This document shows positions 1 through 10,369 of a stretch of DNA of 64,000 nucleotides, piece by piece; position 1 is the stretch's first letter, and the number at the start of each line of letters is the position of its first letter. Both the position numbers and the translations under genes were made by a program. The notes below the pieces were generated by a model that made no database searches, was not told where the DNA came from, and saw only the letters and a list, made by a program, of their open reading frames with translations. This DNA is from Procambarus clarkii (lineage: Eukaryota; Arthropoda; Malacostraca; Decapoda; Cambaridae): the NCBI RefSeq assembly GCF_040958095.1, contig NC_091208.1, positions 6,446,693 through 6,510,692 of the forward strand, in the 5' to 3' direction.

Positions 1-39
1 AGATTTTCGAAAAGCTGATTTTAATAGCTTAGAAATTTT

Positions 40-1791
40 TTGGGTCAAATTGATTGGAAAGTCTTGGGTATGGGGTGGGGGCCGGTCTTGGAGCGAGACA
101 TGAACCCAGCGATAGGTGACGTAAATGGGGATTTCGATGTGGATTCAATATATAACTTATTTAAGAATATTCTAAACAAAGCACAGGAACGTAGTATACC
201 ATACAAATTGAATAGATCGAATACCAATGACCCAAAGTGGATAACAAAGAATTTGAAGAACCTTATAGGTAAAAAGAGAGCTTGGTACAAAAGGATTAAA
301 AATGGTGAGGTCACTTTAGAACAGGAATTCGTACAACTGGTTAGAAATATTAAAAAAGAGATAAGGAAAGCAAAAAGAAACTATGAAGTTCGCATAGCAG
401 GGCAAGCAAAGACAAATCCTAAAGGTTTTTTTCAGTTATATCGTACTAAGACTAGGGAAAGGATAGGTCCATTAAAAACTGAGACAGGTCAAATAACAGA
501 TAGTGATGAAGAGATGAGTAGTATTTTTAATAAATATTTTGTATCTGTATTTACTAAAGAGGAACTTAACAATATTCCTTCAGCCGAACAAGTCTATGTG
601 GGTGGGGACGAGGACAGGTTGACGAGTTTAATAGTTACCAGGGAGGATGTTCTTAAACAAATAGTAAAACTCAAACCAATCAAATCCCCAGGGCCGGATG
701 AAGTGTTTGCCAGGGTACTTAAAGAATGCAAAGAAAAGCTTTGTGACCCACTGTCAACCATATATAATAAATCAATAGAGTCAGGCAGAGTGCCAGAGTT
801 TTGGAAAGTTGCTAATGTGATACCAGTTTTTAAGAAAGGAGATAGATCACTTGCGTCTAACTATCGACCAATTAGCCTAACGTCTATTGTGGGAAAGTTA
901 CTCGAATCTATAATAGCAAATAAAATTCGTCTTCATCTTGAAAAACATAAATTAATAATTGAGTCGCAACATGGTTTTATAAATGGCCGTTCATGTTTAA
1001 CAAATTTGTTATCTTTTTATTCTAGCATTGTTGAGGCAGTTGATAGTGGTAAGGATTGCGATGTTGTATACCTTGACTTTAGCAAAGCTTTTGATACAGT
1101 GCCACATGAAAGACTGATTAAAAAGTTAGAGTCTCATGGTATTGGGGGTGCTATATTAAGCTGGATTAAGGCATGGCTATACCAAAGGAAACAGAGAGTT
1201 AGTATAAATGGAGTCAAGTCAAAGTGGGAAAATGTTGTAAGTGGAGTGCCTCAAGGCTCTGTCCTGGGACCTCTGTTGTTTATAATATATATAAATGATT
1301 TAGATTCAGGTTTGAGTAGCAACATTTGCAAATTTGCCGTTGATACGAAAATCGGTAGGGAAATTAATTAGGAGGAGGACTCACTATCACTTCAAGTTGA
1401 TCTAGATAGGGTTTTGAAATGGTCGAAGGATTGGCAGATGCAGTTTAATGCTGATAAATGTAAAGTTCTGAGGTTAGGTAATGATGATAGGGTTACAAGA
1501 TACGAGCTAGATGGTGTTGAGATTGCGAAGTCGGATTGCGAAAGGGATCTGGGAGTTATGATTAGTAAGAATTTAAAACAAAAGGATCAATGCATAAATG
1601 TTCGTAATAAGGCAAATCGGACACTTGGATTTATTAATCGCAGCGTTAGTAACAAGACACCTGGTGTGGTTCTCAAGCTATATCTTGCTCTAGTTAGGCC
1701 CTATTTAGATTATGCAGTTCAGTTTTGGTCGCCATATTAAGGAATGGATATAAATTCACTTGAACGTGTCCAGCGTAGGATGACAAGTTAA
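40..1791 (+). pseudogene. CR1-like non-LTR retrotransposon reverse transcriptase, broken
   Basis: The ORF covers the endonuclease-RT linker and most of the RT of a CR1/Jockey-type LINE; the endonuclease would lie to the left of the window. Visible RT landmarks are KSPGPDEV, NYRPISLTSIVGKLLES, QHGFINGRSC, motif A YLDFSKAFDTVPH and SGVPQGSVLGPLLF. The catalytic box reads FAVDT where a sister copy at 2476 reads FVDDT, so an aspartate has been lost. The frame is cut by TAG at 1369-1371; the sister copy has a Thr codon there. It then reopens in the same frame through the thumb region (KWSKDWQMQFNADKCKVL) and hits TAA at 1738 and again at 1789. Four defects within one domain make this a dead copy. 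The family is clear; the exact clade (CR1, Rex1 or a relative) is not. Confidence 0.85.
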
Positions 1792-1795
1792 TTCT

Positions 1796-2450
1796 TAGTT
1801 AGGCACCCCACTTACATTTTCCCACTCTGACTTGATTCCATTTATACTAACTCTGTTTCCTTTGGTATAGCCATGCCCTAATCCAGCTTAATATAGCACC
1901 CCCAATACCATGAGACTCTATCTTTTTAATCAGTCTTTCATGTGGCACTGTATCAAAAGCTTTGCTAAAGGCAAGGTACACAACATCGCAATCCTTACCA
2001 CTATCAACTGCCTCAAAACTTATAAACTACTTATAAGCCTCTATCATGTCACCCCTAACTCTTCGCCTTTCCAGTGAATGCAACTTAAGCTTTGTTAATC
2101 TTTCTTCATATGAAAGATTTCTAATTTGGGGGATGAAAGATTTCTAATTTGTGGAACCCCATTTATACTAACTCTGTTTTCTTTTATAATAGCCATGCCC
2201 TAATCCAGCTTAATATAGCACCCCCAATACTATGAGCTTCTATTTTTTTTTAAATTAGTCTTTCACGTGGCACTGTATCAAAAGCTTTGCTAAAGTCAAG
2301 GTACACAACATCACAATCCTTACCACTATCAACTGCCTCAACTTTGCTGGAATAAAAAGTTAGCAAATTTGTTAAACATGAACGGCCATTTGTAAAACCA
2401 TGTTGCTACTCATTTATTAATTTATGTTTTTCAAGTATTTATGTACTTTA
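1796..2450 (-). pseudogene. Inverted fragments of CR1-like LINE RT
   Basis: Three antisense pieces of the same LINE family as 40-1791 lie end to end. 1800-2017 is the reverse complement of the motif A to PQG region of that copy (roughly 1040-1255). 2018-2150 reads, on the minus strand, RNLSYEERLTKLKLH followed by RRRVRGDMIEAYK, a typical CR1 RT C-terminal stretch absent from the first copy. 2155-2445 is a second antisense copy of the motif A region that extends further upstream (GRSCLTNL to FDTVPR). None has an intact frame. Confidence 0.8.
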
Positions 2451-2475
2451 TTTATACTTTAAGTTGTTTTTATAT

Positions 2476-2760
2476 ATCAATATATATAAAAATGATTTAG
2501 ATTCAGGTTTGAGTAGCAACATTTGCAAATTTGTAGATGATACAAAAATCGGTAGAGAAATTAACACGGAAGAAGACTCACTATCACTTCAAGTTGATCT
2601 AAATAGGGTTTTGAAATGGTCAAAAGATTGGCAGATGCAGTTTAATGCTGATAAATGTAAAGTTTTGAGGCTAGGTAATGATGATAGAGTTACAAGATAC
2701 GAGCTAGTCTGGCAGAGTGCCAGAGTTATGGAAAGTTGCTAATGTGATACCAGTTTTTAA
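2476..2760 (+). pseudogene. CR1-like LINE RT fragment with intact FVDDT box, then a second piece
   Basis: 2476-2708 duplicates the catalytic box and thumb of the RT at 1290-1508, but keeps FVDDTKIGREINTEEDS. It therefore shows what the two lesions in the first copy changed. At about 2709 the sequence jumps to a short copy of 783-835 (encoding GRVPEFWKVANVIPVFK), which is out of order for the gene. This is a rearranged fragment, not a functional gene. Confidence 0.8.
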
Positions 2761-2809
2761 GATGGGGTGCATCTGTCGAGGGATAGATGCACCATATACC
2801 ATATAAATA

Positions 2810-2915
2810 TATTCAATTTATATGGTATACTACATTCCTGGGCTTTGCTTAGCATATTTTTAATTAGGTTAAATTTTGAATCCACATCGAAAACCCCTTT
2901 TACGTCAAGGGTAAA
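2810..2915 (-). pseudogene. Inverted N-terminal linker fragment of the CR1-like LINE
   Basis: On the minus strand this reads VKGVFDVDSKFNLIKNMLSKAQ followed by SIPYKLN. It is a near copy of the linker encoded at about 120-210 (VNGDFDVDSIYNLFKNILNKAQ). It completes a cluster in which N-terminal, catalytic and C-terminal pieces of one LINE lie scrambled in both orientations within 3 kb. Confidence 0.75.
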
Positions 2916-2924
2916 TACTTGGGT

Positions 2925-3120
2925 AAATACGGGTTCGGTAACAGGGTTGCTGATTTGTGGAACCAATTACCTCGTAACTTGGGGGAGGTGGGGTCCCTCG
3001 ATTGTTTCAAGCGTGGGTTGGACATTTATATGAGTGGGATTAGGTGGTTATAAATAGGAGCTGCCTCTTATGGGCCAATAGGCCGTCTGCAGTTTCCTTT
3101 GTACTTATGTTCTCATGTTC
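2925..3120 (+). pseudogene. CR1-like LINE ORF2 C-terminus and 3' UTR
   Basis: In frame from about 2937 the translation reads FGNRVADLWNQLPRNLG, then SLDCFKRGLDIYM, and ends at TAA 3051-3053. That is the usual last 30-40 residues of CR1-type ORF2. The following bases (CTTATGGGCCAATAGGCC and a T-rich end) look like the family's 3' UTR. Just beyond, at 3120-3165, is another fragment encoding LERQRFRG, the RGD-like C-terminal motif of the same class. Confidence 0.7.
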
Positions 3121-3197
3121 TTACATTCTCTAGAAAGGCAAAGATTTAGGGGGTGACATGGTTGAAGTGTTACGTGAGGAGCTAGTGAGGTGTCAAG

Positions 3198-5219
3198 GTG
3201 GATTACAATGGCATGTATTACCTCGAAAAAGCCTTTGAACTGGCTAGCGCCCCAGCTATTCTCTGCTGCCTCATTGACAAAGAGATCAGAGGCAACCTGC
3301 TCTCCTGGACCAAAAACTGTCTCATAAACAGAGAAGCAAGAGTGAAACTTCATGGCACAGTCTCTGAGTACAAAAGACATGAAAATGGTACACCGCAAGG
3401 AGGTATTCTCAGCCCTCTTCTCTTCAACTGTTTAATGGAAAGAATAATGAGGCTGAAACTCCCACATCACTGCAGGCTGCTAAACTACGCGGACGACTTT
3501 GTCATCATCATAAAAGGAAGGGATGCGGCGCGCCTTGCACCCAAATGCTTAGACTGCATCAGTAAAGAGGCAAAACAGATTGGGATCAAACTCAACCCCT
3601 CAAAGTCAAAGGCCATGCCCATAGAAATAGCGAAGCCCAACATCCAACTCACAGTACAGGGTCAACCAATAGAATGGGTCGACACCTATCAGTATCTAGG
3701 AATCATCCTGGACACACACATGAATTTTAATGCTGAGGTCACTTACTTGAGAGAGCGAACTGCGGCCCGGACGGCAATCCTCAGGTCGCTAACCTCCCTT
3801 TCTGGAGGAGCCAATCTGCAAGTCCTTCGCACATACTATGTACAGGCAGTCAGATCAGTGATTGATTATGCCGCACCTGCACTCACAAATCTATCACACC
3901 AACAGTGGAAAAAGCTTGAAGTTGCCCAAAACAATGCTATGAGAGCTGCACTGGGAGCCCCCATGTGGACCAGGCTTGAAACTCTTAGACTGGAGACGGG
4001 TTTGCCCTCTCTACAAGAAAGAATATCACAAAGGACAGCTACAATTATCAGTAAGATAATTATTTCTTCTGATCCAATCCCAGTACGGCAGGCCTTGGTG
4101 GTTGGACTAGGCCAAAACAATGGAAACTCTTGGGTTGCAAGAGCAGGAAAAGTCCTAAACAGACTACATTTAAAAAACATGATTCTTGATAGAGAGGGTG
4201 ATCATCCACACCCAAATTACACTCCTTCCGCGCCGTGGGAAGAGCCTACTTTCAAAATAGTAATAGAAAGTCTCCCAATGAAAAAGGCTGCCTATGATCC
4301 GACAATCCTAAGGCGCATAATAGAAGAGCAAATGTATTGCATAGCAGTAGCAGGAGCAACCCACATCTTCACAGACGGATCGGTGGACACAGAAAATGAG
4401 AGTGCTGGCGCTGCTCTTTGCACTACCAGCGTACAGGCATATTGGAGACTGGGAGGACTAGTATCATCAACCCAAACTGAGCTGTTTGCCATACAACAGG
4501 CATTCGCATATGTGATTGCACAAAACACTCAAAATGCAATCATACACACAGACTCAAAAGCTGCACTTCAAATACTAGGACAAAAACAGTGGAAAGATAA
4601 TGTGGAAATAATTACCACCATTTTGTATCTTGGAGCAGTCGCTAAAGGCAAAGGACTCAACATAACTTTAAACTGGATCCCATCCCATATTGGAATCCCA
4701 TTAAATGAAAAAGCTGATGAAATTGCTAAATTGGCAACTCGTCATCCAGTGATACATAAAACAATTCAACGCAGCCTAGAGAACATAAAAAACATCATCA
4801 CCAAAAAACTCTCACATCTCAACAAAGCCGACCTGCACCAGAGAATAGCTGAGGGTTCGCCATCTGCAACATGGTATCTTCAGGCAACCAAATTAGAAAG
4901 GTTAAATATCCCAAAAGGAATCCACAGGGAAATAGCAGTTAGGCTATATAGACTACGTCTAGGTTACAGATGCAACTGGGAGATTGGTGAACCCCGACAG
5001 AGAGAGTGCATCTTCTGCCAAGCTGTCACAGAAAAGCCATTACTTCACTATCTTCTGGAATGTGAAGCAACCAATGACCTTAGAAGAGCTTTAAGAGTTC
5101 CTGAATCATGCAGTGGCCACCCTGAAGCCATCAACACAGCCACTCTCCTGGTCAACAAAGGTGTCCAGCAGCTGGACACCCTCATAAAGACTGTGAAGCA
5201 GTATCCTCCCCCGCGATAA
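3198..5219 (+). CDS. I-like non-LTR retrotransposon ORF2, 5'-truncated: RT, RNase H, zinc motif
   Basis: This is a 673-residue open frame with no internal stop. Residues 1-120 hold the second half of the RT: YLEKAFELA (motif A), NGTPQGGILSPLLFN (motif B) and LLNYADDFVII (catalytic box). Residues about 390-530 form an RNase H domain with the acidic set visible: FTDGS, TELFAI, HTDSKAAL and NEKADEIAK. A C-terminal Cys-X2-Cys-X9-His-X4-Cys motif (CIFC ... HYLLEC) follows near residue 610. RT plus RNase H plus this terminal zinc motif is the I-clade layout. The endonuclease, fingers and ORF1 are missing, so it is a 5'-truncated insertion of the kind made by target-primed reverse transcription. The first catalytic aspartate of motif A (normally xDLEKAF) reads Tyr, so polymerase activity is not expected. 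The true initiator is gone; the listed start is only the start of the open frame. Confidence 0.88.
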   Translation: MDYNGMYYLEKAFELASAPAILCCLIDKEIRGNLLSWTKNCLINREARVKLHGTVSEYKRHENGTPQGGILSPLLFNCLMERIMRLKLPHHCRLLNYADDFVIIIKGRDAARLAPKCLDCISKEAKQIGIKLNPSKSKAMPIEIAKPNIQLTVQGQPIEWVDTYQYLGIILDTHMNFNAEVTYLRERTAARTAILRSLTSLSGGANLQVLRTYYVQAVRSVIDYAAPALTNLSHQQWKKLEVAQNNAMRAALGAPMWTRLETLRLETGLPSLQERISQRTATIISKIIISSDPIPVRQALVVGLGQNNGNSWVARAGKVLNRLHLKNMILDREGDHPHPNYTPSAPWEEPTFKIVIESLPMKKAAYDPTILRRIIEEQMYCIAVAGATHIFTDGSVDTENESAGAALCTTSVQAYWRLGGLVSSTQTELFAIQQAFAYVIAQNTQNAIIHTDSKAALQILGQKQWKDNVEIITTILYLGAVAKGKGLNITLNWIPSHIGIPLNEKADEIAKLATRHPVIHKTIQRSLENIKNIITKKLSHLNKADLHQRIAEGSPSATWYLQATKLERLNIPKGIHREIAVRLYRLRLGYRCNWEIGEPRQRECIFCQAVTEKPLLHYLLECEATNDLRRALRVPESCSGHPEAINTATLLVNKGVQQLDTLIKTVKQYPPPR

Positions 5220-5333
5220 CAGCTTGATGGTTAAATGCAACCTCAGAATACTGAGAAAAAAAAATTGTACCACTTACGGGCTATTCATGCCCGTGCCACC
5301 TCTTGGGTGGCTTAATCTTTATCAATCAATCAG
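5220..5333 (+). other. 3' UTR and tail of the I-like LINE
   Basis: The stop codon is followed by about 110 bases containing an inverted GC pair (ACGGGC..GCCCGT and CCACCTCTTGGGTGG, which can form stem-loops). The element ends in a short ATCA repeat (TTTATCAATCAATCA). A simple-repeat tail on a 5'-truncated element is typical of I-clade insertions. Confidence 0.7.
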
Positions 5334-5433
5334 GCATGTATTTCAACAGAGATCAGTGAACGCAAGACACATTAACGTTCTCTGCTGCCTGTCCTCGTTG
5401 TTGTTGCTGGGACTCAAGCGTTTGATTCCTGTG

Positions 5434-6321
5434 ATGGATGTCAGTCATGAAAACACGACCGTCGGCAGGAGCCACAATGTTGGATCCTCTCGTTTGGCAA
5501 CAGCTGCTTCCTCAGACGTTAGGTCGGATAAATCCTGTGACTTAATCATCACTGGCGGTGGTGTTGATCACCAGCAAAGTCTCTTAGAGTCAGACTCTAC
5601 ACGCTCTTCAACCACCAACACTCCTCGGAGGAGAGTTTCCGCTCGGCGCTCTGGACACAGTGGCAGGACGGTGGCACTACTGAAAAAGCAGAAAGCCAAA
5701 GTCATGGAAGAAATAGAAACTGTCCAAATGAATAGACTACGACTGAAGCATTTCCACGAGGTTGTGATGACGTCGCCAGCTGTAGCGAGTTGTGAGGCCG
5801 ATGACGCCCTCTACCTGCAGGAACTGGGAGGGGAGGACACAGACTTGAGGACTGGGTCGGGGAAGGATCACCTCCTTAGCTCTGTTTCAAATAACTCCAG
5901 TCAACAAGAGGATGAACACTCTTCACTAAAAGTTGAGCAAGTGGAAGACCTGGAGGAGAGACAGCAGCGGCAGCTGGAAGATCGAGACTATTTAGAAGAA
6001 CTGGAGCGAGAGCTGGAATGGTCCAGTTGTGATGCCGCAGTAAAATTAGTGTGTAAACAGCAGCTGGAAGCTAGAAATTACGACAACAGTGAACAACTTA
6101 AGCGAGAGCGGCAGCTAGAAGCGGGAAATCAGAGCATCAGAGTGCTCCTGGAGGAAGAGTTGTATCAAGAGAGAGAAGAGGCCAAACAACGGAGAAATCT
6201 CAGTGAACTGGAGGATCAAATGGAAAAGTTGAGTGTGTCAATGAGCTGCCTTGCTGCTGCTGCTGCTGCTTCACCCCGAGTGCCTACGGAAAATTATTTC
6301 AGTGGTGCGTGTCAATTTTAA
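5434..6321 (+). CDS. Coiled-coil, Ser/Glu-rich ORF of unknown identity
   Basis: I do not recognise this gene. I place the start at ATG 5434 (MDVSHENTT); the open frame runs back to 5224, but the earlier part overlaps the LINE tail. The roughly 295-residue product has a Ser/Thr-rich N-terminus, a basic patch (PRRRVSARRSGHSGR), then KKQKAKVMEEIETVQMN and several Glu/Leu/Arg-rich heptad-like stretches (LEERQQRQLEDRDYLEELER, EEELYQEREEAKQRRNLSEL), consistent with a long coiled coil. It ends with an Ala run and TAA at 6319. Two readings are possible. Arthropod BEL/Pao Gag ORFs often begin with a basic Ser-rich segment and a coiled coil. Alternatively this is an exon of a host gene, with GTGCGT near 6304 as a possible donor. 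No downstream capsid or protease was found. Confidence 0.4.
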   Translation: MDVSHENTTVGRSHNVGSSRLATAASSDVRSDKSCDLIITGGGVDHQQSLLESDSTRSSTTNTPRRRVSARRSGHSGRTVALLKKQKAKVMEEIETVQMNRLRLKHFHEVVMTSPAVASCEADDALYLQELGGEDTDLRTGSGKDHLLSSVSNNSSQQEDEHSSLKVEQVEDLEERQQRQLEDRDYLEELERELEWSSCDAAVKLVCKQQLEARNYDNSEQLKRERQLEAGNQSIRVLLEEELYQEREEAKQRRNLSELEDQMEKLSVSMSCLAAAAAASPRVPTENYFSGACQF

Positions 6322-7152
6322 TGGTTCTTGTCAGTACAGCATCCCCAGGATGGGTAGTTAAGCCTACAACACGTCTCTCAACGTGCGTTCCAACTCCCTA
6401 TCCTTCAACTGTCAAAGACAAGAGTGTGGACAGACATCGTCCAAAAGATCGAGGACTTTCTCTAGTTGATGAAGGTCAATAGTCAACTAAAAATGCAATT
6501 TCAAAATAAGTGTTACTTTCCTTAATGTTTGTTTTTATTACTCTCAAAATTATTAATCTTTGAAATTTTTCTTTTTGTGAAAACTCTTAACGGCACAAAA
6601 CCCATAATTAAACATTATTTTATATTACTTTGTCTATGATTAGCATCTAATGACTGCCTTATAATTATAATGTTTATTAGTCACTACATTGGGCGGCCAA
6701 TTTTACTAATCATGGTAATTAGTTCATTTAGACACATTTTTATCTTTATTGGGAACAACATATGTACAACATAAGAAGCAAAGGACCAAAGCATCAGAAC
6801 AGTTATACAGAGAACATAATAACACAGGAAACACAAAAGATGAAGTAGACCAGTGCAATTGAACTATACATAAAAGATATTAATATTATACAAATACTTG
6901 CAAGTGAGGTGACAGCCACTTACTGGGAAGGTGGTAGGTGGTGACTTCCACTCACAGGCAGTGAGTGGAAGTACTAGGATCACTAGGAAGTACAACAACA
7001 CTAGAAACCACCTAGTGACCAGTAGGTGGTGACTGCCACTGCCACAAAACTGTTCAACGACACTAACATAAAAGAATAAATAAATGTATAAAATATAAAG
7101 TTTAAATAGATAAGAATACATTCAAAGTTTGATAATTTGACACTAGTTTGGA
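6322..7152. other. AT-rich non-coding stretch with one stem-loop
   Basis: No credible coding frame or repeat family was seen. The only structure noted is a perfect 11-bp stem with a 5-base loop at 6945-6971 (CTTCCACTCAC ... GTGAGTGGAAG), flanked by several imperfect copies of AGGTGGTGAC around 6930-7030. Confidence 0.5.
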
Positions 7153-7266
7153 AATAGGGCTGCAGACTCGTGGAACAAATTTCCAAGTTACGTCATAAGA
7201 GCAGATTCACTGGAAAGTTCGCGTCATTGCTTAGATAAGACGACCAATATGAAGGGTCCGGTGTAA
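7153..7266 (+). pseudogene. LINE ORF2 C-terminal remnant
   Basis: The frame from 7153 reads NRAADSWNKFPSYVIRADS and continues to a TAA at 7264-7266. It matches the usual end of CR1-like ORF2 proteins (N-R-x-x-D-x-W-N-x-x-P), as at 2937-3053 but from a different subfamily. The upstream RT is absent. Confidence 0.6.
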
Positions 7267-7837
7267 TGAGGACCTTCATTGATTGGCCTTTTGTTCTTAA
7301 GGACAGGAGAAAGAACGGCTATGAAGACAAAGGCATTAGATAAAAAATAGAGAAGAGATAGAACTGGAGAAGAGAGAAGTGAAGGTGAATGGAGAACAAG
7401 AGAAGGATGAAAGGGTTTCCCAGTCCTAGACAAAACACCATCCGAACGATGAAGTAACTCAAAGTAAATCCTCTCTAGTAGATCCTGAGACCCGAGCTTC
7501 ACAAAAATTGGAGGATTGAGAATAATTTTGTCTAGTTCTGCTGAGAAAGCCGATTATCAAACGAACCAGTTGTGGTCAGAAACAGCAGTTTACAATCACT
7601 CAGTCGTAAGTCTGTAATGCAAGCTTCTAGCCTCTACTAGTCTTGCCATAATAACTGTCACCCTACAGTTATTATGTCACCTTCACTGTAGTCTCCACAT
7701 GAAGGAAACTGCAGAAGCACTGTTGGCCCGTGCACTGTTGGCCTGGCGGTATTGGCGGGAAGATTTTTAAATAGTTTCCGAAGTCAGCGAAAAATGTTCG
7801 AACAAGGTCTTGGAAGGGTTTACCGCAGGCTTACATG
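7267..7837. other. Non-coding stretch with one stem-loop
   Basis: Nothing coding is supported here. A minus-strand open frame at 7224-7502 has no recognisable domain. A perfect 12-bp inverted repeat with a 6-base loop sits at 7647-7676 (CATAATAACTGT ... ACAGTTATTATG). Confidence 0.5.
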
Positions 7838-7945
7838 AACAAATCCACAAGGGCCGTGACGAGGATTCGAACCTGCGTCCCAGACGCTGCCTTATTTGTG
7901 GATTTGTTCATTTGATGCATCACGCAATTGTGATTTCTGTGTGTA
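7838..7945 (-). mobile_element. tRNA-derived SINE fragments, inverted pair
   Basis: On the minus strand the segment contains a good pol III B box (GGTTCGAATCC) next to GTCACGGCCCTTGTGG, the same body as the SINEs at 11052 and 12588. The A-box half is missing. At 7895-7909 the sequence TTTGTGGATTTGTTC is the reverse complement of 7838-7852, so the ends of two SINE pieces face each other. Confidence 0.6.
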
Positions 7946-8325
7946 ATGAGGGTTACATGTGCACCAGGGTGAACCATACAACTGACAGGGGTGATGTTAG
8001 TGTGACCAAACCTACCAGTGTGAGGGGTAGCATGAGTTTTTATTTCGGTCAAACCGATAATTCGTTCAAGCTCATAAACATTTCTTTGTAATTTTGTTGA
8101 AATTCAACAGTTCATATATTGTCCATAGGCATTATAGCCGCTGAACATTAAGATGGGTCAGAACCTTTTTGTTCAAGACTTTCTCCTCCCTGACATGATT
8201 GAGGCCATTACAAATTTCAAAACTGCTTTTTTAGATTCTGTGATGTCTTCTCTTTCATGTTCTCTCTCACAGCTTCCGTCAAAGAGCACACAAGGCCAGC
8301 AAATATTCCTCTAGTGCCATAGTGT

Positions 8326-8366
8326 GTAGACGATTCAGTTACAATAACGTGGCTGAAGATATGACG
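8326..8366 (+). repeat. Fragment of a dispersed repeat also seen near 13020
   Basis: GTTACAATAACGTGGCTGAA and flanking bases resemble the antisense of the 116-bp element at 12931-13046 (CAATAACGTGACTGAA on its minus strand). This is too short to say more. Confidence 0.4.
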
Positions 8367-8377
8367 ACCCATGATAG

Positions 8378-9480
8378 GGAGGTTTCATACAGACTTGAAT
8401 GCTCTAAGGCCCTTACCCTCGTTCAGGTATTGTCCCATATTTCTTGGGGAGCGGATAGGCGCACTTTCCTCGCTTTACATTCCTCTCTCGTCCCGTCTAA
8501 ACTCGATTATGGTTGCCCTGCTTACTCGTCTGCTTCTCCTTCTACTCTTCACCGTCTTGATGTTTTGCACCATACTGGGTTGCGCCTCAGCTCTGGTGCC
8601 TTTCGTTCGAGTCCCGTCCTCAGCTTGTATGTTGACACTTCCTATCTCTCCAAGACCGTCGTGCTACTGTCTTCGCTATTTTGCACGTTCCTTGCAACAT
8701 TCTTCCTCTCGCCTCTGTCGTGGTTTAACTTTTACCTCTCCCGTGGTTCCTGTTCCTCTTCACCACCTCTTTCTGTCCGGTTATCTCGCTTACAAGGTTC
8801 TCTTTCAGTTCGTATTTCTAATATTTCTCCCTTGTTGTTCCTTCCTTCCTTGCCTCGTGGAGAGTCCCACTTCCGAAGTTTTGTACATCCTTGACCCGCA
8901 TCACTAAAGCTTTTACCCCTCCTACGGTTCTGAATCGCCTTTTCCTTGAGCACTTTTCTTCACACCTCCATCCTTACCCGTTTCTTCACTCCTCCATCCT
9001 TACCCGTTGACAGGATTGTTGGTGTTCTGTTACTGGTAACAAACTGCGTACTTTTAAGAGTAGTGTGTCCTCATGGCCGTCTTCCTACCACCGTAACCGG
9101 AGGTGGGAAACGGCTCTGGCGAGGTTGCGTATTGGCCATACTCGCTTAACTCACGGTCACTTAATGGAGCGCCACCCTGCTCCTTATTGTCCAAATTGCA
9201 TTGTCCCTCTTACGGTCGTGCATGTCCTTGTTGAATGTCCTGACTTCCAGGACGAGCATGTGTCTTGCTTTCCGACCGTCTCTCGCGGTCACTTGTCCCT
9301 TGATAGAATTCTTGGTGAATCGGATACTTCTGATATCGTTCGCCTTATGCGTTTCTGTTCTCGTATTGGCATCCTTGGTGATGTTTAGCGCCCTTTGATT
9401 ATTCTGCGCATTTGATGGTGCTACATAGCCTTCCCGGTTTGGTGCCTTCTTTTGATAATTATTTACTTCATACATATACA
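8378..9480 (+). pseudogene. I-like LINE ORF2 C-terminal half, degenerate, with 3' UTR
   Basis: One frame from about 8378 reads SKALTLVQVLSHISWGADRR and LVPSKLDYGCPAYSSASP, the RT thumb region of I-like LINEs. It is then lost through frameshifts from about 8630. Coding identity returns at 9040-9388 in another frame: RRWETALARLRIGHTRLTHG, then the terminal zinc motif CPNC ... VVHVLVEC (Cys-X2-Cys-X7-His-X4-Cys), ending at TAG 9386-9388. About 90 bases of T-rich 3' UTR follow. No RNase H domain is visible between the two parts, so the middle is deleted or scrambled. It is a separate subfamily from the element at 3198. Confidence 0.75.
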
Positions 9481-9559
9481 TACACGAACACCAGCACACA
9501 AAATGAAATACATGGCGTCAACAGATGGTCTGTGAAGTAGCTACTGGATATATTAACCC

Positions 9560-9750
9560 AGTGGTTACGAGACTGGGAGGTAAAAAGAAACAAGGCAGAC
9601 ATGATAACGACATACAAGATTCTAAGGGTAATTGGCCAAGTAGTCAGAGAAGCAGCGATCAAAGTGAGGAACAGTAGAATGAGGGACATTTGGAAACTGG
9701 TGACCCAAATGAGTGCACACAAATATGAAAGTAATTAGAAAACTTGTCGA
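9560..9750 (+). pseudogene. CR1-like LINE 3' fragment
   Basis: The strand reads RQDMITTYKILR followed by several residues and MRDIWKLVTQMSAHKYE to TAG near 9739. This pattern (GDMITTYKIL) is the RGD-type C-terminal segment of CR1-like ORF2 in decapods, here with an internal deletion and no upstream RT. Confidence 0.5.
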
Positions 9751-10020
9751 CTAAGATCAACATGGCAAAGAACACAAAGTCGACAGCTAAAATAAAGAAA
9801 CTTCTAAATTAATATTCTTCTCATTTATTTTCTTTTAAATAATCTGATGAAAGTTAATTCTCATACTTCTGATTCCAGCCAGACAACCTCCTCTCAGACA
9901 ACAGCTTCCCTCTAAAGGTTGTTCCAGTATACGGACTTGTCTTTGAAGTGAGATGCACATTCACTCCATCCTCGTCTGAATCTATTACCGCTCGACCTTT
10001 CTGTGTGGGACAATGCTCTT

Positions 10021-10070
10021 AGCGAGAGAAGAAGAGAGAGAGAGAGAGAGAGAAGGATGTGAGAGAGAGA
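10021..10070. repeat. (GA)n microsatellite
   Basis: A run of GA dinucleotides occupies about 10033-10052 with GA-rich edges either side. Confidence 0.9.
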
Positions 10071-10369
10071 CGGTGGGATATGCCAAAGACAAGCACATTG
10101 TATTCTTTTATTACGACAAACAGAGTCGTATTTTACTTGTATTCGGATTCTTCTATTCTGGGAGCGTATTTTCGTGGTATGGCGCTCTCTCCTGATAGTT
10201 CCCTTCCCTTTTTCTTCGTGGCCGTGTTTTTCTATTAGTGCGCGCATGATAACCAGAGGATCACGGCTTCGTGGTGTTTGCTTCCACTCAGTGCACTTTA
10301 GGACACTGGAGGCCCTGGTGGTCCCTCGTCTCCGGTGTCGGTCCTAGTGACTCTACATTGTTGTTTTTG

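Noticed and set aside
7224-7502. 92-codon minus-strand ORF
   Set aside because: Overlaps LINE 3' debris on the other strand and has no domain or homologous copy.
10013-10195. Short ORF through the GA microsatellite
   Set aside because: Low-complexity artefact.
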